Below, one piece after another: positions 9,218 through 17,207 of a stretch of 64,000 nucleotides of DNA (within the stretch, counting starts at the first letter, position 1; each line of letters opens with the position of its first letter). The notes beneath the pieces are model-generated. The model did not search any database. It was not told where the DNA came from and saw only the letters and a list, made by a program, of their open reading frames with translations. Source of the DNA: Sphingomonas ginsenosidimutans (GTDB lineage Bacteria > Pseudomonadota > Alphaproteobacteria > Sphingomonadales > Sphingomonadaceae). The DNA is taken from contig NZ_NWVD01000004.1 of NCBI RefSeq assembly GCF_002374835.1, positions 124,001 to 188,000 on the forward strand, given 5' to 3'. The position numbers and the translations under genes are program-made.

Positions 9218-10345
9218 TCAGCGCCGCGGCAATTGCGCCGTGGGATCGACCGGGGTGCGCCCGCGCCGCAGCTCGAAATGCAGTTCCGGCCGGTCGGCAT
9301 AGCCGGATGCGCCGCTGAGCGCGATCGTCTGCCCGCGGGTGATGGGATCGCCGCGCCGCACCAGCAATTTGGCGGCATGGCCGTAGACCGAGGTCCAGCC
9401 ACCGCCGTGCCGGATGATGACCAGCCCGCCCAGTGCAGCGATACCGTCACCGGCATAGGCGACCGTGCCGTCGGCGATCGACTTGACGGGGGTGTTGAGC
9501 GGGACGGCGATCTTGATGCCGTCGCTCCTCTCCCCGCTGGCGCCCGCGCCGAAGCGCCGGACGACCTGGCCCGACACCGGCCAGACGAAGCGCCCAGGTG
9601 CGGCGGCGGGCGCCACCACCGGGGTGGTGGCGGGCAGCGCGCGCGGCGGCGGAGTGGCGGCCCCCGGCCTGGGGCGCGGCGGGGGCGTCGGGGTGGCGGT
9701 AGCGGGCTGGTTCGCGGCGACCGCGGGTTCGCCGCCGGTCAGGATCGAATCGACGTCGAGGCGGAAGGCGGCGGCGCGTTCGGCTGCGCTGCTCGCCCGG
9801 TCGGGTGCGGCGGAGGGGATCAGGATGCGCTGTCCCGCGCGCAGGATGAAGGGTTCGACCAGATCGTTGGCGGCGACCATTTGCGACCACGGGACGCCAT
9901 AGGCGCGCGCGATCGCGATGCCCGTCTCCCCCGGATGGACGCGGTGATAGCGCCCGCCGGGGATCGACAGCGTCTGCCCGGCGACGACGAGATAGGGCTG
10001 TGCCAGTGCGTTGGCGCGCGCGATCGCCGCGGCCGACGCGCCGGTGCGCTCGGCGATCGCCGCCAGCGTATCGCCGCTGCGCACGGTATAGGTCTGTGCC
10101 GCGACGATCGTCGCGTCCGGGGTCACAGGGCGCGCTTCCCACGCCGGGCGCGGTGCGGGCAGCTGCGCCACGGGGGCAGCCGCCGTCGGGAATGCAGCGC
10201 GCGGGGGTGCGGGCGCCGGAGAGGGGGCGGCGGGGGCGGGGTAGCGGGCGGTCCCGCCATCGGGCACGCCCGGCGGGATACATCCCGTCAGCACGACCGC
10301 CAGACCGCCGGGCAGCAAGCGCCGCGGCGTCCTCCACCTTGTCAT
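9218..10345 (-). CDS. nlpD: NlpD-like LysM/M23 lipoprotein, probably a non-enzymatic LytM factor
   Basis: A 375-residue protein with a lipoprotein signal peptide ending in LTGC. Two LysM peptidoglycan-binding repeats follow (starting [13 protein letters not shown] and [14 protein letters not shown]). A Pro/Ala-rich linker ([13 protein letters not shown]) leads to a C-terminal M23/LytM domain starting at [10 protein letters not shown]. In active M23 enzymes the first zinc ligands lie in an HxGxD-type motif; here the equivalent is SDGIKIA, so His and Asp are absent, while the later YGH and LHFELR are kept. This matches NlpD/EnvC proteins, which activate cell-wall amidases instead of cutting peptidoglycan. 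It is 12 bp downstream of surE, as in many proteobacterial surE-(pcm)-nlpD clusters. Confidence 0.92.
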   Translation of the reverse strand: MTRWRTPRRLLPGGLAVVLTGCIPPGVPDGGTARYPAPAAPSPAPAPPRAAFPTAAAPVAQLPAPRPAWEARPVTPDATIVAAQTYTVRSGDTLAAIAERTGASAAAIARANALAQPYLVVAGQTLSIPGGRYHRVHPGETGIAIARAYGVPWSQMVAANDLVEPFILRAGQRILIPSAAPDRASSAAERAAAFRLDVDSILTGGEPAVAANQPATATPTPPPRPRPGAATPPPRALPATTPVVAPAAAPGRFVWPVSGQVVRRFGAGASGERSDGIKIAVPLNTPVKSIADGTVAYAGDGIAALGGLVIIRHGGGWTSVYGHAAKLLVRRGDPITRGQTIALSGASGYADRPELHFELRRGRTPVDPTAQLPRR

Positions 10346-10357
10346 CCGCTATCCCCG

Positions 10358-11128
10358 CTACGACCGTGCGTACACGTCCCGCAGCGACGTTAACGACGAA
10401 TGCAGCGTCAGGTCCAGATGCAGCGGGGTCACGGTTACCCATCCGTCAGAAACGGTGGTCAGGTCCGTATCGCGCGCGCCGGGCGTGGCGATCCCCGCGA
10501 GCGCCAGCCAGTAATAGTCGAAGCCGCGCGGATCCTTGCGCGCGTCGAAGCGGGCGCGGCCATAGTCGCGCAGCCCCTGCGGCACGACGCGCACCCCCTT
10601 CACCGCGGCCGGATCGCCCATCGGGAAGTTGATGTTGACCATCGAGCGCGGCGCCCATTCGGCGTCGAGCAGCGGGCGCAGCACCCGCGTGCCCCATTCC
10701 TCCGCCACGGCGAAGGACACGTCGTCGCCCGGCTCCACCGCGCCATAGACCTGGCTGAGCGCGACCGAGCGGATGCCCGCCAGCGCGCCCTCCATCGCGG
10801 CCGAGGCGGTGCCGGAGTACATCACGTCCTCGCCCAGATTGGCGCCGCGGTTGACCCCGGACAGGATCAGGTCGGGCGGCGTATCGCGCATCACCTGCGC
10901 CAGCGCGAACATCACCGCGTCGGTCGGCGTGCCGGTCACCGCGAAGCGTTTGTCGGCGAAGCGGTGCGCGCGCAGCGGCCGGCCCAGCGTCAGCGAGCGG
11001 CCCGTGCCCGACTGTTCGTCGGCGGGGGCGACGATCCACACGTCGTCCGACAATTGCCGCGCGATCGTCTCCAGCACGGCAAGGCCCGGCGCGTGATAGC
11101 CGTCGTCATTGGCCAGCAGGATCCGCAT
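10358..11128 (-). CDS. surE: 5'/3'-nucleotidase SurE
   Basis: A 256-residue protein of the SurE metal-dependent phosphatase family, which removes phosphate from nucleoside monophosphates and is linked to stationary-phase survival. The N-terminus carries the hallmark LLANDDGYHAPG (Asp-Asp metal ligands); further motifs are SGTGRSLTL, GTPTDAV, SGVNRGANLG and YSGTASAAMEG. The ATG overlaps the serS stop codon (ATGA), showing translational coupling in the order serS-surE-nlpD-tyrS. Confidence 0.97.
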   Translation of the reverse strand: MRILLANDDGYHAPGLAVLETIARQLSDDVWIVAPADEQSGTGRSLTLGRPLRAHRFADKRFAVTGTPTDAVMFALAQVMRDTPPDLILSGVNRGANLGEDVMYSGTASAAMEGALAGIRSVALSQVYGAVEPGDDVSFAVAEEWGTRVLRPLLDAEWAPRSMVNINFPMGDPAAVKGVRVVPQGLRDYGRARFDARKDPRGFDYYWLALAGIATPGARDTDLTTVSDGWVTVTPLHLDLTLHSSLTSLRDVYARS

Positions 11129-12405
11129 CAGCGCGGCTCCAGCCGGTTCAGACCGCCCAGATAGGGTTGCAGCACCTCTGGCACCGCGACCGAACCGTCG
11201 GCCTGCTGATAGTTTTCCAGCACCGCCACCAGCGTGCGCCCGACCGCCAATCCCGAGCCGTTGAGGGTGTGGACGAAGCGCGTCGCCTTCTCCCCCTCCG
11301 CCCGGTAGCGCGCGTTCATGCGGCGCGCCTGGAAATCGGTGCAGGTCGAGCAGCTGGAGATCTCGCGATAGCGCGCCTGGCCGGGCAGCCACACCTCCAG
11401 ATCGTAGGTGCGCGCCGCGGTGAACCCCATGTCACCAGTGCACAGCTTCATGCGGCGATAGGCCAGGCCCAGCGCGTCCAGCACGCCTTCCGCACAGGCG
11501 GTCATCCGTTCATGCTCCGCCTCGCTTGCCTCCGGCGCGACGATCGACACCATCTCCACCTTGTCGAACTGATGCTGGCGGATGTAGCCGCGGGTGTCGC
11601 GACCCGCCGCGCCTGCTTCCGACCGAAAACACGGCGTCAGCGCCGCGAAGCGCAGCGGCAGGACGTCGTGCGCCAGAATCTGTTCGCGCACGATATTGGT
11701 CAGCGACACCTCCGCCGTCGGGATCAGCCAGCGGCCATCGGTGGTGCGGAACAGATCCTCCGCGAACTTGGGCAGCTGACCGGTGCCGAACACCGCCTCG
11801 TCACGGACCAGCAGCGGCGGGGCGACTTCCTCATAGCCGTGCTCGCGCGTCAGGCGATCGAGCATGAACTGCCCCAGCGCCCGCTGAAGCCGCGCGGCGT
11901 GCCCGCGCACCAGCGTGAAGCGCGCGCCGGCGATCGCCACGCCGGTTTCGAAATCCAGGCCCAGCGCGGGGCCGATCGTGTCATGTTCGCGCACCGCGAA
12001 GGCGAAGGCGGGCCGCTGGCCGCGTTCGTGGACCAGCACATTGTCGTCCTCGTCCGCGCCCTCCGGCACGTCGGCGGCGGGGATGTTCGGCAGCGCGGCC
12101 AGCTGCGCGTCGAGATCGGCGCCGAGCCGCGCCTCCTCTGCCTCCAGCTCCGGCAGCCGCTGCTTGAGCGTCGCCACCTCGGCCATCAGCGCGGCGGCGG
12201 TCGCCTCGTCCTTCTGCGCCTTCGCCGCGCCGATCGCCTTCGACGCTTCGTTGCGGCGCGCCTGCGCGGTCTGCGCCTCGGTGGTCACTTCGCGGCGGCG
12301 ACGGTCGAGCGCGACCAATGTCTCGGCCACGGCCGGGGCGCCGCGCCGCGCCATGGCGGCATCGAAGGCGGCGGGATCGTCACGGATCAGGCGGATGTCA
12401 TGCAT
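11128..12405 (-). CDS. serS: Seryl-tRNA synthetase
   Basis: A 425-residue class II synthetase. The N-terminal helical hairpin that grips the long arm of tRNA-Ser is visible as a Lys/Glu/Ala-rich coiled coil (residues ~30-100). The catalytic core carries the motif-2 segment [14 protein letters not shown] and motif 3 near [11 protein letters not shown]. The start at [11 protein letters not shown] is the usual SerRS N-terminus; the longer upstream frame runs into the divergent gene. It is the first gene of the serS-surE-nlpD-tyrS run. The window also encodes a tRNA-Ser at 41869-41958. Confidence 0.97.
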   Translation of the reverse strand: MHDIRLIRDDPAAFDAAMARRGAPAVAETLVALDRRRREVTTEAQTAQARRNEASKAIGAAKAQKDEATAAALMAEVATLKQRLPELEAEEARLGADLDAQLAALPNIPAADVPEGADEDDNVLVHERGQRPAFAFAVREHDTIGPALGLDFETGVAIAGARFTLVRGHAARLQRALGQFMLDRLTREHGYEEVAPPLLVRDEAVFGTGQLPKFAEDLFRTTDGRWLIPTAEVSLTNIVREQILAHDVLPLRFAALTPCFRSEAGAAGRDTRGYIRQHQFDKVEMVSIVAPEASEAEHERMTACAEGVLDALGLAYRRMKLCTGDMGFTAARTYDLEVWLPGQARYREISSCSTCTDFQARRMNARYRAEGEKATRFVHTLNGSGLAVGRTLVAVLENYQQADGSVAVPEVLQPYLGGLNRLEPR

Positions 12406-12500
12406 GGCCCGCGCTATGGCGGCGTCGCGGGGGCGAGGCAACCCGGCCCGCGGCGACGGCGTTCTTGCCGCACAGACAGGCACAACAAGGAGAAGGCGCC

Positions 12501-12932
12501 ATGCAAGTCCCCCATCAATCGGTCGTGCTGGTGGTCGATGGTCGCAAGTTGCTGTTCCTGCGCAACGAAGGCGACGAGGCCTATCCCAATCTGCAGGTCG
12601 AACATGCCGAGGAACGCCCCAACCCCGCCGACCGCGAGCAGAAGACCGATGCGGCGGGCGCGGCATCTTCAACCGTATCGGGCACGATGGGCGAAACCGA
12701 CTTCCATCAGCAGGAGGAAGACCGCTTCGCCGCCGATGCGGCCGACCTGCTGAGGCGGCGGGCGCTGGCCAACGAGTTCGAATCGCTCATCATCATCGCC
12801 GCGCCGAGGACGCTGGGCGAGCTTCGCAAACATTATCACAAGGAAGTCAGCGACCGGCTGACCGGCGAACTGGCCAAGGATCTGACCGGCCACCCGATCC
12901 CCGATATCGAAAAGGCGTTGCTGTCCGCGTGA
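12501..12932 (+). CDS. Host-attachment family protein (PF10116, baeRF-like)
   Basis: A 143-residue protein with a good Shine-Dalgarno (AAGGAGAA) before its ATG. It matches the family named after an Agrobacterium protein needed for attachment to host cells: an N-terminal [16 protein letters not shown] strand, a [11 protein letters not shown] segment in the middle, and a conserved C-terminal block [16 protein letters not shown] followed by [18 protein letters not shown]. The fold is related to the eRF1 middle domain; the biochemical role is not established. It has no signal peptide, so it is probably cytoplasmic. It ends just before a strong hairpin terminator. Confidence 0.87.
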   Translation: MQVPHQSVVLVVDGRKLLFLRNEGDEAYPNLQVEHAEERPNPADREQKTDAAGAASSTVSGTMGETDFHQQEEDRFAADAADLLRRRALANEFESLIIIAAPRTLGELRKHYHKEVSDRLTGELAKDLTGHPIPDIEKALLSA

Positions 12933-12941
12933 CGCAAGGAA

Positions 12942-12976
12942 AAGGGCCGGCACCCCGGTCGGGGATGCCGGCCCTT
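12942..12976. terminator. Strong hairpin, probable bidirectional terminator
   Basis: Arms AAGGGCCGGCACCCC and GGGGATGCCGGCCCTT form a ~15-bp GC-rich stem with one bulged base and a GGTC loop. It begins 9 bases after the stop of the attachment-family gene, and the convergent Ser-rich protein gene stops 27 bases beyond, so it can serve both. The U-tract is short in either direction. Confidence 0.75.
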
Positions 12977-13002
12977 CGGCCCGACCTATCCAGGGTGGGC
13001 GA

Positions 13003-13929
13003 TCAGGCGGCCTTTGCCGACATACGCCGGCGCGCGACCAGTGCCGCGGCGGCGGCGCCGAACAGCAGGACCATCGGCGGCGCGGGCACCGGCGCGGGAT
13101 CGCCGCTGCTCGACCCGCTGCTGGTGGACGACGGGGGATGCGGATGCCAGCCGTGGCTGGAGCTCCATCCCTTGGAACTGGAGCCGTAGGACGACGACGA
13201 AGTCGAACTGGACGTCGAGGACGAGGTCGACGACGAACCGCTGGTCGAACTGGACGAGGATGTCGACGACGACACATTGCCCGACGAGGACGTCGAACTG
13301 GAAACGTTGCCGGAGGACGAAGAGGAGGTCGAACTCGAGACGTTGCCCGAGGACGAACTCGACACGTTGCCGGAGGACGAACTCGACACATTGCCCGACG
13401 AGGATACGTTCCCGGACGAGGAGATGATCCCGGAGGACGAGACGTTGCCGGTGGAGGAAACGTTGCCCGACGAGGTCGAGCTGGCGACCGCGCCCGAGGA
13501 GGTGGACGACGACCCGCTGGTGCTGGACGTCGAGGACACGACGATGCTGCCGCTGCTGCCCCCGCCCGAACCGCCGAAGAAGCCACCGGCGAAGAAGCCG
13601 CCGCCGCCGAAACCGCCGCCGCCGAAACCGCCCGGATCGCTATAGCCGCCGCCGCCCGAATAGGCGGGAGCGGGGGGCAGCGGGACCGGAACGGGCGCGG
13701 CCTGCGACGCGATCGTCACGGTCGTCGGGGGGCATGCCGCGCCGGCGCGCACGACGCGGCGCAGCTTCGTTCCGGTGCCGGCGACCGAACGGCGGACCAC
13801 GCGCGTCGTGGCCTTCTTGGCGAAGACGGTGCGGCCCTTGGTTTCCGCGACGTGCACGGCCCCGCCACCGATCAGCGCCCCCCCGCACGTGCACGCACAC
13901 AGTTTTGCCAAGGCCATCCGCACGGACAT
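13003..13929 (-). CDS. Ser-rich repetitive surface protein with PEP-CTERM-like C-terminal anchor
   Basis: A 308-residue protein without a recognised catalytic domain. Order: a short N-terminus with Cys-rich CACTCGGALIGGG; a basic region; a Gly/Phe-rich segment (GGFGGGGFGGGGFFAGGFFGG, ~residues 120-145); then ~130 residues of Ser/Thr-rich sequence with eight SGNVSS-type units; and a C-terminus with VPAPP, a short hydrophobic helix and RRR. This end has the tripartite layout of PEP-CTERM sorting signals, with VPAP instead of VPEP. I chose the ATG at 13929 (AAAGAAGAA upstream) over the GTG at 13959. The likely role is a secreted or surface-displayed, possibly glycosylated protein; function unknown. 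Confidence 0.75.
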   Translation of the reverse strand: MSVRMALAKLCACTCGGALIGGGAVHVAETKGRTVFAKKATTRVVRRSVAGTGTKLRRVVRAGAACPPTTVTIASQAAPVPVPLPPAPAYSGGGGYSDPGGFGGGGFGGGGFFAGGFFGGSGGGSSGSIVVSSTSSTSGSSSTSSGAVASSTSSGNVSSTGNVSSSGIISSSGNVSSSGNVSSSSSGNVSSSSSGNVSSSTSSSSSGNVSSSTSSSGNVSSSTSSSSSTSGSSSTSSSTSSSTSSSSYGSSSKGWSSSHGWHPHPPSSTSSGSSSGDPAPVPAPPMVLLFGAAAAALVARRRMSAKAA

Positions 13930-14254
13930 GTGTTTCTTCTTTCGTTGACGGCGAGCCACCCGCCGCTGGGTCGATGCACAGAGTTTTCCTCATGCCGACA
14001 AACGCGGAATAATCCCTTAAGGGCAAGCGCGTTTGCGGCTGCCGTGCCCGCAAGTGTCCCGTCGCGGGGCATTTTTATCGAAACGGGCACATCGGCCGAT
14101 CACCGGCGCGGTCGGCGTTCAGCAGTGCGACAGCGGCATCGTGCGACAGCCCGGTTGCTCGCTTGTCCCCGGCGTCGCGGCTCTCTATAGGCGCGGCCAG
14201 CGGGGGCGCCGAGGGGAGGACGAACATCCCCGGGGCGCGGGCGGGAGCAGATCG
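13930..14254. other. 325-bp divergent intergenic region between the Ser-rich protein gene and dksA
   Basis: No convincing ORF. It holds the leaders of two divergent genes. A nested palindrome is visible: AAACGCG (14000-14006) and CGCGTTT (14028-14034) flank a central CCCTTAAGGG (14014-14023). A promoter-like pair for dksA is at 14163-14191. The stretch 14035-14162 contains GC-rich sequence with repeated GCGACAG/GCGACAGC words but nothing I can assign. Confidence 0.5.
14163..14191 (+). promoter_or_regulatory. Candidate sigma70-type promoter of dksA
   Basis: TTGTCC and TATAGG (each 4 of 6 matches to the -35 and -10 consensus) are separated by exactly 17 bp. This would give transcription starting near 14199 and a ~55-base leader before the dksA ATG at 14255. 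It rests on sequence match only. Confidence 0.4.
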
Positions 14255-14722
14255 ATGGCGACGGCAGTGGATCGAATCAAGGACGAACCCGGCGAGATTG
14301 CGGTACCCGATGTGGTGACCGACGACGGATACCGCCCCAGCGCGGACGAGCCGTTCATGAACCCGCGGCAGCAGGCATATTTTCGTCGCAAGTTGCTGGA
14401 ATGGAAGGATGCGATCCGCCGCGAGTCGCAAGGGACGCTGTCGCAGCTGCAGGTCGATTCGCTGCGCGAGGCGGACCTGACCGACCGCGCGTCGAGCGAG
14501 ACCGACTGGTCGCTGGAACTGCGCACGCGCGATCGCCAGCGCAAGCTGATTTCCAAGATCGACGCCGCGCTGCGCCGCATCGACGAGGGCGAATACGGTT
14601 ATTGCGAAGTGACCGGTGAGCCGATCAGCCTGGGCCGGCTGGAAGCGCGCCCGATCGCGACGATGACGGTCGAGGCGCAGGAGCGCCACGAGCGCAACGA
14701 AAAGGTATCGCGCGACGACTGA
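14255..14722 (+). CDS. dksA: RNA polymerase-binding transcription factor DksA
   Basis: A 155-residue DksA/TraR protein. It binds the RNA polymerase secondary channel and, with ppGpp, adjusts rRNA and stress promoters. The coiled-coil tip motif DxxDxA is kept (D74, D77, A79). The zinc-finger region around YGYCEVTGEPISLGRLEARP keeps only one Cys (C117); the other three positions of the usual C4 set are T120, T138 and A141, so zinc is probably not bound. Similar Cys-poor DksA proteins are known in Alphaproteobacteria. The start at 14255 is preceded by GGGAGCAG; the longer upstream frame has no similarity to the family. Confidence 0.95.
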   Translation: MATAVDRIKDEPGEIAVPDVVTDDGYRPSADEPFMNPRQQAYFRRKLLEWKDAIRRESQGTLSQLQVDSLREADLTDRASSETDWSLELRTRDRQRKLISKIDAALRRIDEGEYGYCEVTGEPISLGRLEARPIATMTVEAQERHERNEKVSRDD

Positions 14723-14808
14723 TCGCGCGCGGCGGTAACCTTCGCTTTACGCTCGCGGCGGTACGGCAATGCCGTAGCCAACGACAGGGCAGGGCGGCGC
14801 GGACGCAG

Positions 14809-15117
14809 ATGGTGAGCGACAATCCCCAGGGTGATCCGACCGGCGGGCGGCGGGCCGTGTCCGCAACGGTCGCGCTGCGTGTCGAGGGCAGGGCCGGAAC
14901 GGCGATGGTGCGGGTACGCAACCTGTCGGCCGGCGGGCTGATGGCCGAACTGCCCGATCCGCTGTCGCCCGGCAGTGCGGTGGAGGTCGACGTGCCGGGC
15001 CTCGGCTGGATTGCGGGGCATATCGTCTGGCAGACCGAAGGGCGCGCCGGCGTTGCCTTCTACAGCCCGATCGACATGGCCGCCGTGGCGATGTCCGATC
15101 CAGCTTTCCGCGACTGA
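14809..15117 (+). CDS. Small PilZ-domain protein
   Basis: A 102-residue single-domain protein. It has the PilZ pattern: GGRRAVSATVALRV near the N-terminus (Arg pair near the nucleotide), NLSAGGLMAEL matching the D/NxSxxG motif, and a late beta strand GRAGVAFYSPID. Likely a cyclic-di-GMP receptor or a degenerate relative. The 86-bp gap from dksA contains the small palindrome TACGGC-AAT-GCCGTA (14762-14776), which could be an operator or weak terminator. It is followed 59 bp later by tRNA-Leu. Confidence 0.82.
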   Translation: MVSDNPQGDPTGGRRAVSATVALRVEGRAGTAMVRVRNLSAGGLMAELPDPLSPGSAVEVDVPGLGWIAGHIVWQTEGRAGVAFYSPIDMAAVAMSDPAFRD

Positions 15118-15176
15118 ACCATCGACACCTCTGGACCGGCGCCGGCAACCGTGCCAAAGGCGCCCGACCTTCGCAC

Positions 15177-15260
15177 GCGGGCGTGGCGGAATGGTAGACG
15201 CAGCGGACTCAAAATCCGCCGGAGCAATCCTTGTCGGTTCGAGTCCGACCGCCCGTACCA
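15177..15260 (+). tRNA. tRNA-Leu (anticodon CAA)
   Basis: An 84-base class II tRNA with encoded CCA. Acceptor arms are GCGGGCG and CGCCCGT (a G1-U72 wobble closes the end). The anticodon stem GCGGA/TCCGC holds the loop CTCAAAA, so the anticodon is CAA (reads UUG). The variable arm is a short stem-loop, and the T-arm carries GGTTCGAGTCC. Confidence 0.96.
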
Positions 15261-15305
15261 GCCGAACGTACCGGATCGGTTGCCATCGCCGATCCGGGGT
15301 GCCGG

Positions 15306-16538
15306 TCAATCCAGCCCGTGTTCCAGGAAGCGTTCCGCCAGCGCGCAGTGCATGGCCACGCCCTTGGCCATCACCGCTTCGTCGATCGTCATGCGGGTGT
15401 TGTGGAGCGGCGGATTGGTGCGCGGGTCGCTGCCCTCCGCAGCGACGCCGACGAAAGCCATCGCGCCCGGCACGTCGCGCAGGACGTAGCTGAAATCCTC
15501 GCCGCCCATCATCGGCGCGGGCATGGTCGACCAGCCGCGTTCGCCGCTGATCGTGCCCGCCAGCGCACGCATCAGCGCGGTGGCGCGCGGATCGTTCATG
15601 GTGACCGGATAGCCTTCCTCGATCGCGGTGTCGGCGGTGCAGCCGTGCGCCGCCGCGATCCCCTGCGCGATCTGGTGGAAGGCCTCGCGCATCGCGCCGC
15701 GCGTCGTTTCCGACAGCGTGCGCAGCGTCCCCATCAACTTGACCTCACCCGGGATGATATTGTGCGACGAACCGGCATGGATCTGCGTGATCGTCAGTAC
15801 CGCCGGGTCGGCGACGGGGACGCGGCGTGCGACATGCTGTTGCAGCGCCGTGACGATCGCGCAGGCGACCGGGATCGGGTCGATCGCCTCGTGCGGCATC
15901 GCGGCGTGGCCGCCCTTGCCGCGGATCGTCGCCAGCACGGTGTCGGTGGAGGCGAGCAGCGCGCCCTCCCGCCCGACGAACACGCCCGCGGGCGCGTTGG
16001 GAGAGATGTGGAGCGCGAAGGCGGCTTCCGGCCGCGCGATATCGAGCAGCCCGTCGGCGATCATGTGGCGCGCGCCGTGATGGCCTTCCTCGCCCGGCTG
16101 GAACATGAACACGATCGTGCCGGCCAGTTCCTCGCGCCGCGCGCACAGCGCCTTGGCGGCGCCGAACAGCATCGCGGTATGCGCGTCATGGCCGCAGGCG
16201 TGCATCGCGCCGGGAATGGTCGAGGCGAACGGCAGCCCGGTTTCCTCGGTCATCGGCAGGGCGTCCATGTCGCCGCGCAGCAGCACGGTGCGCCGGTTCG
16301 ATCCCGCCGCGCCGCTGCGCCCGCCGCGCAGGATCGCGACGAATCCGGTGGTCCTGGTGCTATCGTGAATCTCCAGCGGCAGTCCGGCGAGCGCCTCCTT
16401 CGCCTTCTGCGTCGTCAGCGGGCAGTGCAGCCCGACCTCCGGCTCGGCATGGATCGCGCGTCGGAGCGCGACCACATCGGGGAGCAGATCGGCGCCGATC
16501 GCGGTCCAGTCGGTGCGGGTGGCGAGGGTGGTGGTCAT
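15306..16538 (-). CDS. M20 family amidohydrolase/metallopeptidase (hippurate hydrolase or N-acyl-amino-acid deacylase type)
   Basis: A 410-residue cytoplasmic di-metal hydrolase. Visible motifs of the M20D amidohydrolase subgroup: AEPEVGLH near the start, HACGHDAHTAM with the metal-binding Cys/His/Asp, QPGEEGHHGARHM with the catalytic Glu pair, and a C-terminal MGGEDFSY metal site. These enzymes remove acyl groups from amino acids such as hippurate or indole-3-acetyl conjugates; the exact substrate cannot be read. The ATG at 16538 has a strong AAGGAG eight bases upstream. It follows the cyclophilin gene on the same strand, with a 69-bp gap. Confidence 0.92.
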   Translation of the reverse strand: MTTTLATRTDWTAIGADLLPDVVALRRAIHAEPEVGLHCPLTTQKAKEALAGLPLEIHDSTRTTGFVAILRGGRSGAAGSNRRTVLLRGDMDALPMTEETGLPFASTIPGAMHACGHDAHTAMLFGAAKALCARREELAGTIVFMFQPGEEGHHGARHMIADGLLDIARPEAAFALHISPNAPAGVFVGREGALLASTDTVLATIRGKGGHAAMPHEAIDPIPVACAIVTALQQHVARRVPVADPAVLTITQIHAGSSHNIIPGEVKLMGTLRTLSETTRGAMREAFHQIAQGIAAAHGCTADTAIEEGYPVTMNDPRATALMRALAGTISGERGWSTMPAPMMGGEDFSYVLRDVPGAMAFVGVAAEGSDPRTNPPLHNTRMTIDEAVMAKGVAMHCALAERFLEHGLD

Positions 16539-16607
16539 CGGACAGGCTCCTTAAGGTGTCCGTTGTAACCGTTCCGTCACGCCGCCGGCAAGCGTCGGGG
16601 GCGGGCG

Positions 16608-17207
16608 TCAGGGCAGGCGGCGGGCGCTCTCGATGCGGATCGTCGGGGCCAGCATCTGCCCCTTCATCACGCCCTCGCCCAGCGTCGGCGAGGTCGGCGC
16701 GACAAGGATGCGGCGGATCACGTCCATCCCCTCCAGCACGCGGCCGAACACCGCGAAGCCGGGGTCGGCGCCCTTGGCGTCCATCGAGGTGATGTCACCG
16801 ACCACGACGAAGAAATCGCCCGCCGCGGTGCCGGGGGAGGCCATCGCCATCGAAATCGCGCCGTCGACATGGCTCAGCCCGGTCTGCGTCGTCGCTTCAT
16901 GGCGGACGGGCGGCAGCGTACGCTTCGGATCGTTGCGGGTGCCGAACTGGACGAGGCCGTAGCCGTCGCCGACCTTCACCGCGCGATAGAAGGCGACGCC
17001 GTCGAGCTTCCTCTGATTGACATACTTCAGGAAATTCGCGGCGGTGGCGGGCGCCGCCCTCGTATTGACGCCGATCACGATCGGGCCGGCCGCGGTGGTC
17101 AGCTGCACACGCGTCAGCGTGGCGGGGGTGGGGGCCGTTACCGGCGCGACCGGAGCGGGGGTGGCCGCCGTCGCCTGCACCGCCGCGGCGAGCAGCGCGG
17201 CGATCAT
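16608..17207 (-). CDS. Secreted peptidyl-prolyl cis-trans isomerase, cyclophilin type
   Basis: A 199-residue protein with an N-terminal signal-like segment (MIAALLAAAVQATAATPAP), so probably periplasmic. The cyclophilin domain begins at VQLTTAAGPIVIGV and includes APATAANFLKYVNQRKLDG, FYRAVK (the catalytic-Arg strand), an SMAMASPGTAAGDFFVV block and an FGRVLEGMDVIRRI block. It accelerates proline isomerisation during folding of exported proteins. Its ATG overlaps the stop codon of the upstream secreted protein (ATGA), so both come from one mRNA. Confidence 0.92.
   Translation of the reverse strand: MIAALLAAAVQATAATPAPVAPVTAPTPATLTRVQLTTAAGPIVIGVNTRAAPATAANFLKYVNQRKLDGVAFYRAVKVGDGYGLVQFGTRNDPKRTLPPVRHEATTQTGLSHVDGAISMAMASPGTAAGDFFVVVGDITSMDAKGADPGFAVFGRVLEGMDVIRRILVAPTSPTLGEGVMKGQMLAPTIRIESARRLP

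Noticed and set aside
13200..13500. Regular short DNA repeats resembling a CRISPR-like or minisatellite array
   Set aside because: Units are in-frame codon repeats (SGNVSS and Ser runs) with irregular lengths and no spacers; they are explained by the protein.
12672..13586. Overlapping minus-strand frame covering the terminator and Ser-rich region
   Set aside because: Arg/Pro/Ala-rich shadow with no initiation site or family resemblance; it crosses the hairpin terminator at 12942-12976.
13277..13645. Acidic, Pro-rich frame on the plus strand (LPEDE-type repeats)
   Set aside because: It is the reverse-strand reading of the Ser-codon repeats of the surface protein; no ribosome-binding site and no known family.
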